Shown here: positions 1-11,629 of the stretch, piece by piece | Layout of the letters: the number at the start of each line of letters is the position of its first letter | How positions within the stretch are numbered: the first letter of the stretch is position 1 | Assembly (NCBI GenBank): GCA_020852175.1 | Contig: JADZBH010000026.1 | Location: 1-52,649, forward strand | Direction of reading: 5' to 3' | Length of the DNA stretch: 52,649 nt | Origin: Bryobacterales bacterium | Lineage (GTDB): Bacteria; Acidobacteriota; Terriglobia; Bryobacterales; Bryobacteraceae | Notes under the pieces: generated by a model | What the model was told of the DNA's origin: nothing | Seen by the model: the letters and a program-made list of their open reading frames with translations, nothing else | The model's database searches: none | Position numbers and translations under genes: made by a program

Positions 1-2229
<2,229 letters not shown>

Positions 2230-2253
2230 AAATTCCGCGATCGGAAAACGCAT

Positions 2254-2281
2254 GCCCCGGGCCACGGTCCGGGGCTTTGTG
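2254..2281 (+). terminator. Putative intrinsic terminator of rpoC
   Basis: A 7-bp GC stem, GCCCCGG (2254-2260) with CCGGGGC (2269-2275), and an 8-nt loop, followed by TTTGTGT. It lies 24 bases after the rpoC stop. The T-tract is short and interrupted, so efficiency is uncertain. Confidence 0.6.
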
Positions 2282-2285
2282 TATC

Positions 2286-3347
2286 ATGAGGGCCATGCGT
2301 ACCGCCGCCGCATCGCTCCTGCTCGCCGTCACGTTTCTTCCGGCCCAGACAACGCCCAAGGGCGCCCCGGTCCGCATCACGGTCCACGCCAAATCGCTTG
2401 AGGGCAACCTCTCCTCCGATCCGGCGGACCGCGGCGTCTCCGTCTGGCTGCCGCCCGGTTATGAAAAGGATAAAAAACGCCGCTATCCCGTCGTTTACTT
2501 CCTTCATGGCTTCAGCGACAGCGACCAGAAGTGGTTCTGGGACGAGAAGCACTGGATCAACCTTCCCAAGACGCTCGACGAAGCCGCCGCCGCGGGCCCG
2601 GCTGAAATGATCGTCGTGATGCCGGACGCCTTCACGCGGTTTTGGGGCAGCTTCTACTCGAACTCAGCGGTGACGGGCGATTGGGAGAGCTTTGTCGCGC
2701 GCGAACTGGTGGCCTACATCGATTCCCATTACCGCACGCTGCCCCGCCGCGAAAGCCGCGGCCTGGCCGGACACTCCATGGGCGGTTACGGCACGCTGCG
2801 CATCGGCATGAAGTTTCCCGAGGTCTTCAGCGTCCTCTATGCGCTCAGCCCCTGCTGCATGGCTCCCGGTTTCGGCGCGGGCGGGCGCGGGCCGGCGCCC
2901 GATGTCTCGCACGTCCGCACCGCCGGCGATATCGCCCAGCTCAGCTTCGGCGCCAAGGTGATGCTTGCCGCCTCGGCGGCCTGGTCGCCGAATCCCGGAA
3001 ATCCACCGCTCTATGTAGATCTCCCCTTGCAGGACGGCTCGCCCGTTGCTGGCGTGCAACAGCGATGGACCGCCAACGCCCCGCTGGCCTTTCTGGACCA
3101 GTACATCACGCATCTCAAGCGCTACAAGGCCATCGCCTTCGACGCCGGCGACAAGGATAGCTCCATCGCCCGCGACAGCCGCACCCTCGATGCGCGGCTC
3201 ACCGCCTATGGCATCGCCCACGATTTTGAGATCTACGAAGGCGATCACCTGAACCGCGTCTCCGAACGCATCGTGAAAAAGGCCGTGCCGCTGTTCGCGC
3301 GCACGCTCGACGCTGGCGCCGCGAAGAAGCAGCGTACCCGGCGTTAG
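2286..3347 (+). CDS. Secreted esterase, antigen 85/esterase D type alpha/beta hydrolase
   Basis: A 353-residue protein of the putative esterase family (PF00756 type), probably hydrolysing acyl or feruloyl esters in the periplasm or outside. The N-terminus ([18 protein letters not shown]) is a Sec signal peptide. The nucleophile elbow GHSMGGYG lies near residues 161-168, HGFSD supplies the oxyanion-side loop, GDKD is a candidate acid and EGDHLN contains the likely catalytic His. ATG 2286 is chosen; ATG 2295 is equally good and the TTG at 2277 is less likely. The stop overlaps the stop of the convergent gene by four bases (TTAG). The substrate cannot be read from the sequence. Confidence 0.85.
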   Translation: MRAMRTAAASLLLAVTFLPAQTTPKGAPVRITVHAKSLEGNLSSDPADRGVSVWLPPGYEKDKKRRYPVVYFLHGFSDSDQKWFWDEKHWINLPKTLDEAAAAGPAEMIVVMPDAFTRFWGSFYSNSAVTGDWESFVARELVAYIDSHYRTLPRRESRGLAGHSMGGYGTLRIGMKFPEVFSVLYALSPCCMAPGFGAGGRGPAPDVSHVRTAGDIAQLSFGAKVMLAASAAWSPNPGNPPLYVDLPLQDGSPVAGVQQRWTANAPLAFLDQYITHLKRYKAIAFDAGDKDSSIARDSRTLDARLTAYGIAHDFEIYEGDHLNRVSERIVKKAVPLFARTLDAGAAKKQRTRR

Positions 3348-4840
3348 GGCATAAGCTCGTAGACGACATAGGCGAAGCGTTGGGAGTCCGGCGCCCAGGA
3401 GTTCACGTTGATGCTCCCCTGGCCGCCGTAAAAGGTGGCCAGCGTTTCGATTCTTGGCCGCGCCGCCGCGCGCCGTCCCGGCGGATCCATCATGCGCAGC
3501 GCCACGCCCGGCATGCGTCCGCCGTGGCCCTCGGTGCCGGGCGGGAACGAAAGGAACACCAGCCGCTTTCCGTCCGGCGAGGGGTGGGGAAACCAGTCCT
3601 CCCAGGCATCGCCCGTGATCTGCTGAGCGTTCCTGTCGCCCGCGCCCGCGCCACCGGCCGGCATACGCCAGAGATTCCAGCCATCCTTGCGGTTCGAGTT
3701 GAAATAGATCCACTTGCCGTCGGGCGAATAGTCGGGGCCATCGTCATAGGCGCCCGCCGAGGTGAGCCTCTGCTCTTCGCCGCCCGTGCGCGCCACGCGG
3801 AACAGTTCGAACTTCCCGTTCCGCTGCCCCACGAAGGCGAGCCACTTCCCGTCCGGCGACCATCCGTGAAAGTAGCTCGGGGCCAGCGGCGTCAGCAGGG
3901 TCACGCCCGAGCCATCGGCCGCGGCCACATACACCTGGGACTGCCGCGACGATGGACTCGACGCCGAAAACGCCAGCCAGCGGCCATCGCGCGAAAGATC
4001 GTGATCGTTGTTGCAGCGGTACTCGCCGCCGCCGAGCGTGATGGCCCGCGGCTTCGGATCGTCCAACGGAAGGCGGTACAGGTTGCCGCCGGTGTTGATT
4101 AGCAGCCAGCGGCCATCGCGCGACCAGTTCGGCGCCTCCACCACGCCTTCGGTCTCATACAGAGTACGCGACGTCCTGCTCCGCAGATCGTGGATCGCCA
4201 CCTTGCTGCGGTAGCGCGGCGGCTGTTCCAGGCGCACGTTGGAGAAGACGGCCGTTTCCAGACGTGCCGGGTCGTGCGACGATACGCCCAGCCCGGCGTA
4301 CACGGGATCGTTCAGCGTCACCGCCACCGGTCCCGCCGCCGTCCAATCGCCTCCCGCCGCGGCCACAAGCGCGGTGATTTGTGACCCGCGGCGCTGCAGC
4401 CTCACCCGCGCCGGGCCGTTCACGGCCGAACGTTGCTCCGCGGTCTGTCCGCCCTCGGAAAGGCGGTACTGCAACGACGCCAGACCGTCGCCGTGCAACG
4501 CCACATCGGCATAGGCCGAACCGGCAGCCAGGTTTTGCCGGACCATCAACACGGCCTTGCGGTGCGCATTGCCGCCCTCGCCCAGGAACCGCACCTCGGC
4601 CGTCAAGGTGAAGTCGCCGCTCAGGCGCGTGTAGGCGAAGTGGAAGGCGTCGCTCGCCGCCCAGATGTTCGCCCCTCCGCCCGTGACGCGGTACTCGCCG
4701 GCGGCGGCGTCGAAGGACACGCTGCCTGGTAGCGGCGTTTCGCCGACGCCTCCGTGGGTCACGGAAAAAACAGCCGTTTGCCCGGCTGCGACGGACGCCA
4801 TCAGCAACCAGAACAGGAAACCGGACAGCGCGGACCGCAT
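3344..4840 (-). CDS. Secreted TolB-like PD40 beta-propeller protein with N-terminal lectin-like domain
   Basis: 498 residues. A signal peptide ([21 protein letters not shown]) is followed by a concanavalin/DUF1349-like beta-sandwich of about 170 residues ([15 protein letters not shown] ... [11 protein letters not shown]). Then come five or six PD40 (WD40-like) repeats with the SPDGKWLAF / SPDGKWIYF signature, as in TolB and prolyl-oligopeptidase propellers. No peptidase domain follows, so it is probably a binding or scaffold protein outside the inner membrane rather than an enzyme. ATG 4840 is chosen because the signal peptide starts there; the frame is open further upstream but that part overlaps the divergent hydrolase. 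It converges with the esterase, overlapping by four bases. Confidence 0.8.
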   Translation of the reverse strand: MRSALSGFLFWLLMASVAAGQTAVFSVTHGGVGETPLPGSVSFDAAAGEYRVTGGGANIWAASDAFHFAYTRLSGDFTLTAEVRFLGEGGNAHRKAVLMVRQNLAAGSAYADVALHGDGLASLQYRLSEGGQTAEQRSAVNGPARVRLQRRGSQITALVAAAGGDWTAAGPVAVTLNDPVYAGLGVSSHDPARLETAVFSNVRLEQPPRYRSKVAIHDLRSRTSRTLYETEGVVEAPNWSRDGRWLLINTGGNLYRLPLDDPKPRAITLGGGEYRCNNDHDLSRDGRWLAFSASSPSSRQSQVYVAAADGSGVTLLTPLAPSYFHGWSPDGKWLAFVGQRNGKFELFRVARTGGEEQRLTSAGAYDDGPDYSPDGKWIYFNSNRKDGWNLWRMPAGGAGAGDRNAQQITGDAWEDWFPHPSPDGKRLVFLSFPPGTEGHGGRMPGVALRMMDPPGRRAAARPRIETLATFYGGQGSINVNSWAPDSQRFAYVVYELMP

Positions 4841-4921
4841 AGGGCGACAGCATATCATTTGCGCCCGGCGCCCATTTGCGCTACTTTTCCCCGCCGCCGC
4901 GCGTGGTTGAGTGAGACGCTT

Positions 4922-5866
4922 ATGCGCGCCGTTGCCATACTCCTCCTGGTATCCGCCGCCGCGGCTGGAATCGCGGTACTGGTTCCGCGATCGCCGGATC
5001 TCCCTCCTCCGGGCCGGTTCGTGACGGTGGACGGCGCGCGTCTCCATTTGTGGTGTACCGGACAGGGTTCGCCCACCATCGTGCTGGAAGCCGGACTGGG
5101 AGGCACGGCGCTTTCCTGGTGGTGGTTGCAGCCGGAACTGGCGCGGTCCACGCGCGTCTGCTCCTACGACCGCCCCGGGCTGGGCTGGTCGGAACCGCTC
5201 GCCTCGCAGCGGGACGGCCGTTCGCGGGCGCGTCTGCTGCACCGGTTGCTGGCCGCGGCCGGCGAGCAGGGTCCCTACATTCTCGCGGGCCACTCCATCG
5301 GCGGTTCCTATGTCCGCCTCTTCCGCGATCAGTTCCGGAACGAGGTGGCCGGACTCATCCTGATTGACTCGATGCAAGCCGGCTATTGCGAACGGATGCC
5401 GGGCGCCGAGGAGACGGTTCATTCGCTGGCCGCGCGGCTTTCGCTGTGCCGCCGGGCCGGCGTGCTGCCGCTGGCTCCCGTGGTGCTGCCCCGCATGGCC
5501 GCGTTGGATGAACTGCCCGCGCCGGCACGGTCCGCCGCCGGGCGCTTTTTACGATCGCCCCGCCACATCGAGGCCATGGAGAGCGAAGCCGCTGTCTGGT
5601 TTCTCACGCTGAAACAGGTGACGCAGGTGCGTCCTGTGCGCGATCTTCCGCTGCTGGTGCTTTCCTCGGAATCCGCTGGCGGGCCCGTCCGCCAGGAATG
5701 GATGCCCTACTGGCGCGAGATGCAGAAGGATCTCGGCATGTTGTCGCGCCAGTCGGTATCTCGGACGGTGCCGGGGGCCAACCATGAAACCATCGTCGTG
5801 AACCGCGTGCACGCGCAGTTCGTGGTGCGTTCGATTCTTGACTGGATGTGCGCGGTCTCGCTGTAG
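4922..5866 (+). CDS. Alpha/beta-fold hydrolase, membrane-anchored or secreted
   Basis: 314 residues. An N-terminal hydrophobic segment (MRAVAILLLVSAAAAGIAVLV) acts as signal or anchor. Then follows a classical alpha/beta hydrolase_1 fold: LEAGLGG oxyanion loop, SYDRPGLGWSE, the nucleophile elbow GHSIGG near residues 123-128, the strand RDLPLLVLSSES before the late loops, and GANHETIV with the probable catalytic His. This pattern is common to haloperoxidase/lipase-like hydrolases; the substrate is unknown. ATG 4922 is used because the signal segment begins there. It is divergent from the PD40 gene and converges on the glycosyltransferase operon. Confidence 0.85.
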   Translation: MRAVAILLLVSAAAAGIAVLVPRSPDLPPPGRFVTVDGARLHLWCTGQGSPTIVLEAGLGGTALSWWWLQPELARSTRVCSYDRPGLGWSEPLASQRDGRSRARLLHRLLAAAGEQGPYILAGHSIGGSYVRLFRDQFRNEVAGLILIDSMQAGYCERMPGAEETVHSLAARLSLCRRAGVLPLAPVVLPRMAALDELPAPARSAAGRFLRSPRHIEAMESEAAVWFLTLKQVTQVRPVRDLPLLVLSSESAGGPVRQEWMPYWREMQKDLGMLSRQSVSRTVPGANHETIVVNRVHAQFVVRSILDWMCAVSL

Positions 5867-5901
5867 CGAGCCGGGGGCGGCCGCCAGGACCGGGCCTTCG
5901 T

Positions 5902-6768
5902 TTATCCCGCCACTCCCCGTGCCACCGACGCCATCGCCTCGGCAGCCGCGCGCGTTGCATCGGCGCCGGAGCCGCCGTTCAATGCGGACAACCGTCCCTG
6001 CTGGTCGTCAAAGCGGCGGTCGAAGGCGAGCGCCGTGTGGCGCGCCCGCGCGTCCCTCGTATCAGCGATGGAGTTATAGCCCGCTCCCGTGAAGATGTGC
6101 CGGGCACGCGAGTAGAGATTCGCCGCGGGAAAGTAATCGTAGGCCGGTACGCTCGCCTCGCGCGCCGTCGTGATGGCCGCCAAGCCCCCGCCGCCCGCGC
6201 ACGCGATCAAACGCTCCACCTCCTCCGCCGGACCGCTGTGGACCACAAGCGACACCCCTTCATCCAACGCCCTCTCCAGCGGCTCTGGCGCCGGCGTCTC
6301 GATGCGTCCCGGCCCCAGGCGCACCCATCCCGGCAACCGCACCAGCGAGCCGCACAGCCGCGCGTCATGCGCAGGGGCCAGCGGTTCAATGGCGAGTGTC
6401 AAGGCAAAGCCGCGCCAGGCGTCCGGAGCGGCGTCATACGATTCCAGCCGCAGACGCCGCGCGACGTGCACCATTGGAGTGCCCGGCCGGGTTCGCCATT
6501 CGCCGCGAAACCCTTGCGGAAAAGTATCCGCCACGGCCACGCGCGGCGCGCGTTCGGCCAGCAGGCGCGGCGCGTCCAAGGCCCAGGCATGGGTGAGCAG
6601 GCGCGTCACGCGGAGGCGGGCCAGCCGCGACACGGCCTGTGCGAAGGGAGAATTCGTGGCGATCTCCGCCTCCACGCCCAGTTCGCGCAGTTCCAGGCAC
6701 AAGGCCACCGCGCGCGTCAGGTGCCCCAGTCCCGAACCGGGCGCGAAGTAAAGGAGCCGCGGGCTCAT
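5902..6768 (-). CDS. Glycosyltransferase, GT1/GT28 (MurG-like) fold
   Basis: 288 residues. The N-terminus LLYFAPGSGLGHLTRAVAL is the glycine-rich loop and His found in GT-B transferases related to MurG and to COG4671-type predicted glycosyltransferases. Near the C-terminus FTGAGYNSIAD matches the donor-binding GGYN element of this group. No membrane segment is evident. At 288 residues it is shorter than MurG (about 350), so it may be a reduced variant. It is the last gene of a minus-strand operon; its ATG overlaps the stop of the preceding GT4 gene (ATGA at 6765-6768), implying translational coupling. Probable role: sugar transfer onto a surface or exported glycan. Confidence 0.75.
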   Translation of the reverse strand: MSPRLLYFAPGSGLGHLTRAVALCLELRELGVEAEIATNSPFAQAVSRLARLRVTRLLTHAWALDAPRLLAERAPRVAVADTFPQGFRGEWRTRPGTPMVHVARRLRLESYDAAPDAWRGFALTLAIEPLAPAHDARLCGSLVRLPGWVRLGPGRIETPAPEPLERALDEGVSLVVHSGPAEEVERLIACAGGGGLAAITTAREASVPAYDYFPAANLYSRARHIFTGAGYNSIADTRDARARHTALAFDRRFDDQQGRLSALNGGSGADATRAAAEAMASVARGVAG

Positions 6769-7916
6769 CCCGTGTCCGGCGCGGAGATGGCGGCATACAG
6801 CAACGCCTCGATGGCATCCAACTCCGCACGTGCGGTGAAGCGTTCCGTTACGCTGGTGCGCACCCGCGCCGACAGAGCGGCCAGCGACTCATCGCTCAAT
6901 TCGACCGCCCGCCGCGTGGCCTCGCCCGCGGCCGCGCGATTTTCCGCCGCGAACAGGAAGCCGGTGACGCCGTCCTCCACCACGCTGGCCATGGCGCCCG
7001 CATCGGAAGCCACCGGCACGGCGCCGCAGGCCATCGCCTCCAGAAGCACGTTCGGCATGCCTTCGAACGCCGAAGGAAGGGCCACGAAGTCACACGCCGC
7101 ATAGAGAGCGGGCAGTTCGCCGGGCGAGCAGAACGGCAGGCGCACGGAGCGTGGCGCGAGAGCCGGATCGCTCAAAATACGCGACGTTTCCTCGTCCGCC
7201 GTACCCACCACAAGCAGCGACAGGCGATCCAACAGCCCCGTGTCGCGCACGGCTTCCAGCCAGAACGGCACGCGCTTCTTGAATTTCAACTCGCCGAACA
7301 ACCCGAACACGCGCCGCTGGCCGGCTTGCAGCAGCGAGCGCAACTCGTCACGCCGCGTCTCGTCGGCCGCCAGCAATTCCCATCGCGCCACGTCCACGCT
7401 GTTCGGAGTCCACCGCACCACGCGCCCCGGATAGAGCGCCGCGATGCGCTCCACCTTTTCCTGGGATACCGCGCCAATCGCCCGTGCCCGGGCAAACGCC
7501 TCGCGCACCCAGCCGCCACGCCTCGGCAGAAACCAGTCACGGTCGAAATCGTTGCCCCGCGCCAGCGCGACCGAAGGAACACCCAGCCACGCCGCGAAAC
7601 TGGCCGCGTTGAACCCGGCCCACGAGGCGCCAAAGCCCACCACGCACTGGTATGGCTGGCGCGCATGGCGTTCCCGAATCGCCGTCCAGGCCATGTTCGG
7701 CGCTATCTCGGGAGAAGGTTGCCGCCGGAAGAACAGGTCCATGCCGCCGCCGGTGGGCCGCTCGCCCGCCTCGACCGCCGCGCCGCCCAGCACCACCACG
7801 TCCACCTCATGCCCACCCCGGCGCAGCCCGCGCACCTGCCGCGCGCAACTCACGGCCATGCCGCCTTTGGCCGGCGGGTACCTCTCGGTGACCCAGAGAA
7901 TTCTGAGAGGCTTCAT
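6765..7916 (-). CDS. Glycosyltransferase family 4
   Basis: 383 residues with the GT-B layout of GT4 retaining glycosyltransferases. The N-terminal acceptor domain begins ILWVTERYPPAKGGMA. The middle has VRWTPNSVDVARWE, the usual interdomain sequence. The C-terminal donor domain has LPSAFEGMPNVLLEAMACG, the E-x7-E motif, followed by PVASDAG. Expected to use a nucleotide sugar to extend a polysaccharide or glycolipid. It overlaps the next gene by ATGA and begins nine bases after the small Cys-rich gene. Donor and acceptor cannot be deduced. Confidence 0.88.
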   Translation of the reverse strand: MKPLRILWVTERYPPAKGGMAVSCARQVRGLRRGGHEVDVVVLGGAAVEAGERPTGGGMDLFFRRQPSPEIAPNMAWTAIRERHARQPYQCVVGFGASWAGFNAASFAAWLGVPSVALARGNDFDRDWFLPRRGGWVREAFARARAIGAVSQEKVERIAALYPGRVVRWTPNSVDVARWELLAADETRRDELRSLLQAGQRRVFGLFGELKFKKRVPFWLEAVRDTGLLDRLSLLVVGTADEETSRILSDPALAPRSVRLPFCSPGELPALYAACDFVALPSAFEGMPNVLLEAMACGAVPVASDAGAMASVVEDGVTGFLFAAENRAAAGEATRRAVELSDESLAALSARVRTSVTERFTARAELDAIEALLYAAISAPDTG

Positions 7917-7925
7917 CGTCCGCGC

Positions 7926-8252
7926 TTAGGTGTCGAACGGGTCGTAGTCGTCCTGGCCGGGGGGCGCCAACCCCGCCCCTGGCCTCACCGCCGCCCGGTC
8001 TCCCTGCTTGAAGTAGTTCGCCGCGCCGTATTCATTCCCAGCCCCGTAGGTGTTGTAGTAGTTCTGCCGCGAGGCCGCATCGCGTCCGGCTTCGCTCTCG
8101 CCGAACTGCCCGGACAGGCCCATGCAGTCCGGACACATTCCGCCGGCCAGGTGCATCACGCACAACTCCCTGCCACACTGCGGACACGCTCCCGCGGCTG
8201 GTTGTCCGCAGCCGCGCAACACCAACAATCCCGCGCTTGCCATGCAACTCAT
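7926..8252 (-). CDS. Small Cys-rich zinc-ribbon-like protein
   Basis: 108 residues, family not recognised. The first 45 residues hold closely spaced cysteines and a histidine (CGQPAAGACPQCGRELC, then MHL and GGMCPDCMG), resembling a double zinc-ribbon or B-box-like finger. The rest is low-complexity and rich in Gly, Ala, Asn, Tyr and Asp (QNYYNTYGAGNEYGAANYF). The ATG at 8252 overlaps the stop of the membrane-protein gene (ATGA, 8249-8252); this supports the start over a longer in-frame extension. Position between glycosyltransferase genes suggests a partner of the membrane protein, but no function is assigned. Confidence 0.7.
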   Translation of the reverse strand: MSCMASAGLLVLRGCGQPAAGACPQCGRELCVMHLAGGMCPDCMGLSGQFGESEAGRDAASRQNYYNTYGAGNEYGAANYFKQGDRAAVRPGAGLAPPGQDDYDPFDT

Positions 8253-9172
8253 GCGCTCACCTCCGGCGAAGGCATCATCGCCCCATGCAAACGCAGCAGC
8301 AGGCCCACCACTTCGCGGCCTGGAGGGGCTTCGGCGGGCGCGTCGCCAATGCCCTTGAATCTCCAGAAGCGCTCCATGCGCGCGCACATCACGCCATCCT
8401 TGTCCACCAGTTTCACCTTCTCCAATCGCGGATCCATACGGGCCTGCAACGAGGCCTCATCCCACCGCACCGAGGCCGGAGGCATCAGCGTCGCACGCGC
8501 CACGCACTCCTTCCGCCACTTTGTCTTGGACTTCGTCTTCCCGCGCCTGCCGCGTTTGGACACGTCCAGGCGAATCCATTTTGTATCGAACTCGATCACC
8601 GCCGTCGTGCCGTCCACCAGCGGCAACCTCACCTCGCACCAGGAGTCTTCAAAGGTGTGCTGCTTGCCCTTGATGTAGTTTCCGGGCGGCGCCGGGCACT
8701 CGTTGGTCTTCTTGCGGTCCACCGGCCCGGCCAGGTCCATCCGCACGCGGAGTTTCTGCGACGGGTCGAGATCCTGTGCGAGATCCCGCAGGACGGGCCG
8801 CAGGCAGGTGCGGAAATCGTTGATCAGGTCCTGCTTTTTCAATTTGAGGTAGCGCGTCAACTTCCAGATCGCCAGCCCCAGCAGGGTGGGCGGCAGCAGC
8901 CACACAAGGGCGGACCCCAGGAACTCCTGTGCCACCGCAGCTCCGAAGATGCCGAGAAACGTAGCCACGAAAAGCCCGATCGCCCAGCCCTTGGCATGGC
9001 TGGTCATCTTCTCGTTCACCTCATCGAACTGCGCCAGCTCGCCCAGCACCTTCACCAGCCGGCGTACCTCCCAGTTGCCCGTCAGTGCGCGCGTACGGAT
9101 GGCCTCCTGCGCCTCGGGGCTGAACTGCCCGGTGGATCCCTTGGCGGCAACAGCCTGCCTGGCTTCGCTCAT
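8249..9172 (-). CDS. Hypothetical membrane protein with paired transmembrane segments
   Basis: About 307 residues, family not recognised. The N-terminus is soluble (RALTGNWEVRRLVKVLGEL). Two hydrophobic helices follow near residues 75-115 (AIGLFVATFLGIFGAAVA and ALVWLLPPTLLGLAIW), then a basic loop and a C-terminal domain of about 180 residues with beta-rich stretches (LPLVDGTTAVIEFDTKWIRL). ATG 9172 is preferred over GTG 9175 because GGAGGAG sits four bases before the ATG; it gives a TGATG junction with the upstream glycosyltransferase. Operon position suggests a role in glycan synthesis or export, but that is inference only. Confidence 0.7.
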   Translation of the reverse strand: MSEARQAVAAKGSTGQFSPEAQEAIRTRALTGNWEVRRLVKVLGELAQFDEVNEKMTSHAKGWAIGLFVATFLGIFGAAVAQEFLGSALVWLLPPTLLGLAIWKLTRYLKLKKQDLINDFRTCLRPVLRDLAQDLDPSQKLRVRMDLAGPVDRKKTNECPAPPGNYIKGKQHTFEDSWCEVRLPLVDGTTAVIEFDTKWIRLDVSKRGRRGKTKSKTKWRKECVARATLMPPASVRWDEASLQARMDPRLEKVKLVDKDGVMCARMERFWRFKGIGDAPAEAPPGREVVGLLLRLHGAMMPSPEVSA

Positions 9173-10401
9173 CACACTCCTCCGTTCGCTGCGTAATGAA
9201 ACATATTGTGCAACTGTTCATGCACGATGCGCCAGGAAAATGTTTCGGAGGCCCGGCGCCGTGCCGCCGCGGCCATCCTGTCGCGGCCCGGGCCGTCATC
9301 GAAGATGCGCCGCAACGCCAGAGCCCAGGCGCGCGCATCGTCCGGCGGCGCCAGCAGGCCCTCCTCGCCGTCGCGCACCCATTCCCGGTTCACCGCCAGA
9401 TCCGAGGCCACCACAGGCACGCCCGCGGCCAGTGACTCCACCAGCTTCACCGGGCAGCAGCCCTGCACCGTATTGCGCGGCGTATCGGCCAGCGGCACCG
9501 CCGAGAACCGCAACCGCGCCAGTACACCCGCCACGCCTTGTTGATCGAGAGGCGGGTGCAGCAGCACGCGCCCATCGAGGCCCCATCGCGCCACGCGCCG
9601 CTCCACCGCACGCAGCATTCGCGGCGTGTCGCCGTGCAGAATCAGCAGCCGCGTCCGCGGCCTGTCCGGCGCCATTCTCGCGAAGGCGTCCACCAGCGTC
9701 TCCACGCCCTGCCACGCCTGCAATCCGCCGATGTAGCCGCACCATTCGCCCTCTTCCAGCGCGGCGATGGGGCAGGGAAGCGAAGCGGCCTTGAAGAACG
9801 CATCGTGCGCGACATTGGGAATAACCGTCACGCGCTCTCCCGGCACGTCTTCGGCCATCAGCGCCCGCCGCGTCACGCCGGACACGCACAGCACATGCCG
9901 CGCCCCGCGCAGGCAGAACCGTTCCATGTCGCGCAGTTTGGCCCGCAGCACCGGATCGGCCGCCAGCCCGGGCCGCGAATAGCCCAGTTCCCAACTGGGA
10001 AGCGCGTTCACCTCGAACACGCAGGGGCAACCGGGTTCCGAACGCAGCAACGGGTAACCGCCCCACGGGTCGCGAAACACGGCCAGACGAAGCCCGCCCC
10101 GCAACGCCCGCACATGCCCGGCGACGAAACGCGCGAACTCGGTGGCCCTGGTGAGAAGATCGCGCCGCCGCCGCCGGAAACGGAATATCTCGATGGCTCC
10201 CTCACGCTGATACGCCGGCATCTCCGGCGTGCCCAGACACAACAGCCGCACGCTGCCAAAGGCGCGCTCCAGGCCTTGCACCATCGAGGCAATGTGGCTC
10301 GACGAGCCCTTGGCCCTGGGGAACACGTCGAAGGCGGCATACAGCGAGACCGCGCGCGGGCTCGCCGCGCCGGGCGGCTGTATCGGCGATGGCTGAAACA
10401 T
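9172..10401 (-). CDS. Glycosyltransferase family 4, first gene of the operon
   Basis: 409 residues with GT4 signatures. FPRAKGSSSHIASMV is the N-terminal loop typical of GT4 enzymes, VIPNVAHDAFF is the interdomain segment, EGEWCGYIGGLQAWQGVETLV the start of the donor domain, and CPVKLVESLAAGVPVVASD the E-containing nucleotide-sugar site. It lacks a signal peptide. It is the first of five genes spaced by -4 to +9 bases, which points to a single mRNA for a surface-glycan pathway. It diverges from the multiheme cytochrome gene across 232 bases. Confidence 0.87.
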   Translation of the reverse strand: MFQPSPIQPPGAASPRAVSLYAAFDVFPRAKGSSSHIASMVQGLERAFGSVRLLCLGTPEMPAYQREGAIEIFRFRRRRRDLLTRATEFARFVAGHVRALRGGLRLAVFRDPWGGYPLLRSEPGCPCVFEVNALPSWELGYSRPGLAADPVLRAKLRDMERFCLRGARHVLCVSGVTRRALMAEDVPGERVTVIPNVAHDAFFKAASLPCPIAALEEGEWCGYIGGLQAWQGVETLVDAFARMAPDRPRTRLLILHGDTPRMLRAVERRVARWGLDGRVLLHPPLDQQGVAGVLARLRFSAVPLADTPRNTVQGCCPVKLVESLAAGVPVVASDLAVNREWVRDGEEGLLAPPDDARAWALALRRIFDDGPGRDRMAAAARRRASETFSWRIVHEQLHNMFHYAANGGV

Positions 10402-10633
10402 GGAACCCGACTGAGCCTATCATGCCCAGGCCTGCAATCGGTCCAAGCATACCAACGGGTCTCCGTGCTATCCGCCGCGTGCCGCAAAAACGATAGGATG
10501 CATGGAGACGGGAGAGTGAGCGCGGTCGTGAAGCTAGCTACTAAAGATAATTTCATCATACTGGATGCCCTAAGGGCCATCGATGCGATTGGCCCGGCGC
10601 GTGCATCGGCTCGGATGAGGTCAAATCCAACGG
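10402..10633. other. Divergent intergenic region between glycosyltransferase and cytochrome operons
   Basis: A 232-base non-coding stretch expected to hold promoters in both directions. On the plus strand GATAAT (10546-10551) is a plausible -10 for the cytochrome operon, but no convincing -35 accompanies it. I see no strong dyad, no riboswitch-like structure and no copy of the GTYCAG-N4-CTGRAC motif. Confidence 0.4.
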
Positions 10634-11617
10634 ATGTATAAATACCTCGCACTTTTACTTGGCTTGCTGGCAGGCACGCTCACTGCGCAGGAGCCGGCCA
10701 AACCAGCGGTTGAGGCCGAAAAGCCTGCCGCGGAGGCTGCCAGCGCCGATGCCAAACCCACCTATGTGAATTCAGAGACCTGCCAGGCCTGCCACGAAGA
10801 CATCTTCCAGGCATTCGTGAAGAATCCGCATTACCGGCTGGAGACGGACAAAAAACGCAAATGGGAGCAGAAGGCTTGTGAGAGTTGCCACGGTCCTGGG
10901 TCAAAACACGCAGAATCGATGACGGCGGCCGACATCCGTCAACCTGCCAAGCTTACTCCCTCCCAGGCGGATCAAACCTGTCTGAGTTGTCACCGCAACC
11001 AGCCAACCCACGCGGGCCGCATCGACAGCGGCCACGCGCGCAGTGCCATCGCATGTACCAGTTGCCATTCGGTCCACAAGCCGGCCGAGGTTTCCCGGAA
11101 CGGACGCCATGCGGCGGTGAACCAGCAGTGCGCCGGGTGCCACATGAACACGCTGGCCAGCTTTCAAAAGCCGCATGCCCACCCGCTTTCCACCATGCCC
11201 TCGGCGGGCAACAGCGGCATGTCGTGTCTGGACTGCCACAATCCGCACGGCACGGCCGCCCGCGCCAATCTTCGTTTTGCCTCGGCCAACGAACCCGGCT
11301 GTTTGAAGTGCCACGCCGACAAGCGCGGGCCGTTCGCCTTTGAACACGCCCCGCTGCGAACCGAAGGGTGCGGCGCCTGTCACGAGCCCCACGGCTCCAC
11401 CAATCCCCGCATGTTGAACCGGCCCCAGGTGCGCCTGCTCTGCCTGGAGTGTCATTCCAACATCGCCAGCCAACCGGGCACGGGCGCCTCCGCGGGGGGA
11501 ACCGTAGGCGGTATCCCGCCCGCCTTCCATGACGTGCGCAGCCCTCGCTATGCCAACTGCACCGGCTGCCACATGAAGATCCACGGTTCGCACGTGAACC
11601 GTTCGTTCCTCAGGTAA
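10634..11617 (+). CDS. Periplasmic decaheme cytochrome c, MtrA/DmsE/PioA family
   Basis: 327 residues with a Sec signal peptide (MYKYLALLLGLLAGTLTAQ) and an Ala/Pro/Glu-rich linker. Exactly ten CXXCH motifs follow: CQACH, CESCH, CLSCH, CTSCH, CAGCH, CLDCH, CLKCH, CGACH, CLECH and CTGCH. Length and heme number match the MtrA/DmsE family, whose members thread through an outer-membrane barrel and carry electrons across it. The next gene, 12 bases on, encodes such a barrel, supporting the assignment. No strong ribosome-binding site precedes the ATG; GAGG is 13 bases away. Direction of electron flow (export, or iron oxidation as in PioA) is not settled by sequence alone. Confidence 0.88.
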   Translation: MYKYLALLLGLLAGTLTAQEPAKPAVEAEKPAAEAASADAKPTYVNSETCQACHEDIFQAFVKNPHYRLETDKKRKWEQKACESCHGPGSKHAESMTAADIRQPAKLTPSQADQTCLSCHRNQPTHAGRIDSGHARSAIACTSCHSVHKPAEVSRNGRHAAVNQQCAGCHMNTLASFQKPHAHPLSTMPSAGNSGMSCLDCHNPHGTAARANLRFASANEPGCLKCHADKRGPFAFEHAPLRTEGCGACHEPHGSTNPRMLNRPQVRLLCLECHSNIASQPGTGASAGGTVGGIPPAFHDVRSPRYANCTGCHMKIHGSHVNRSFLR

Positions 11618-11629
11618 AGGAGACGCACG

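Noticed and set aside
6639..8678. Long open frame of about 680 codons on the plus strand opposite the glycosyltransferase operon
   Set aside because: It is antisense to three genes with clear family motifs; its translation is Arg/His/Pro-rich low-complexity sequence, typical of mirror frames in GC-rich DNA.
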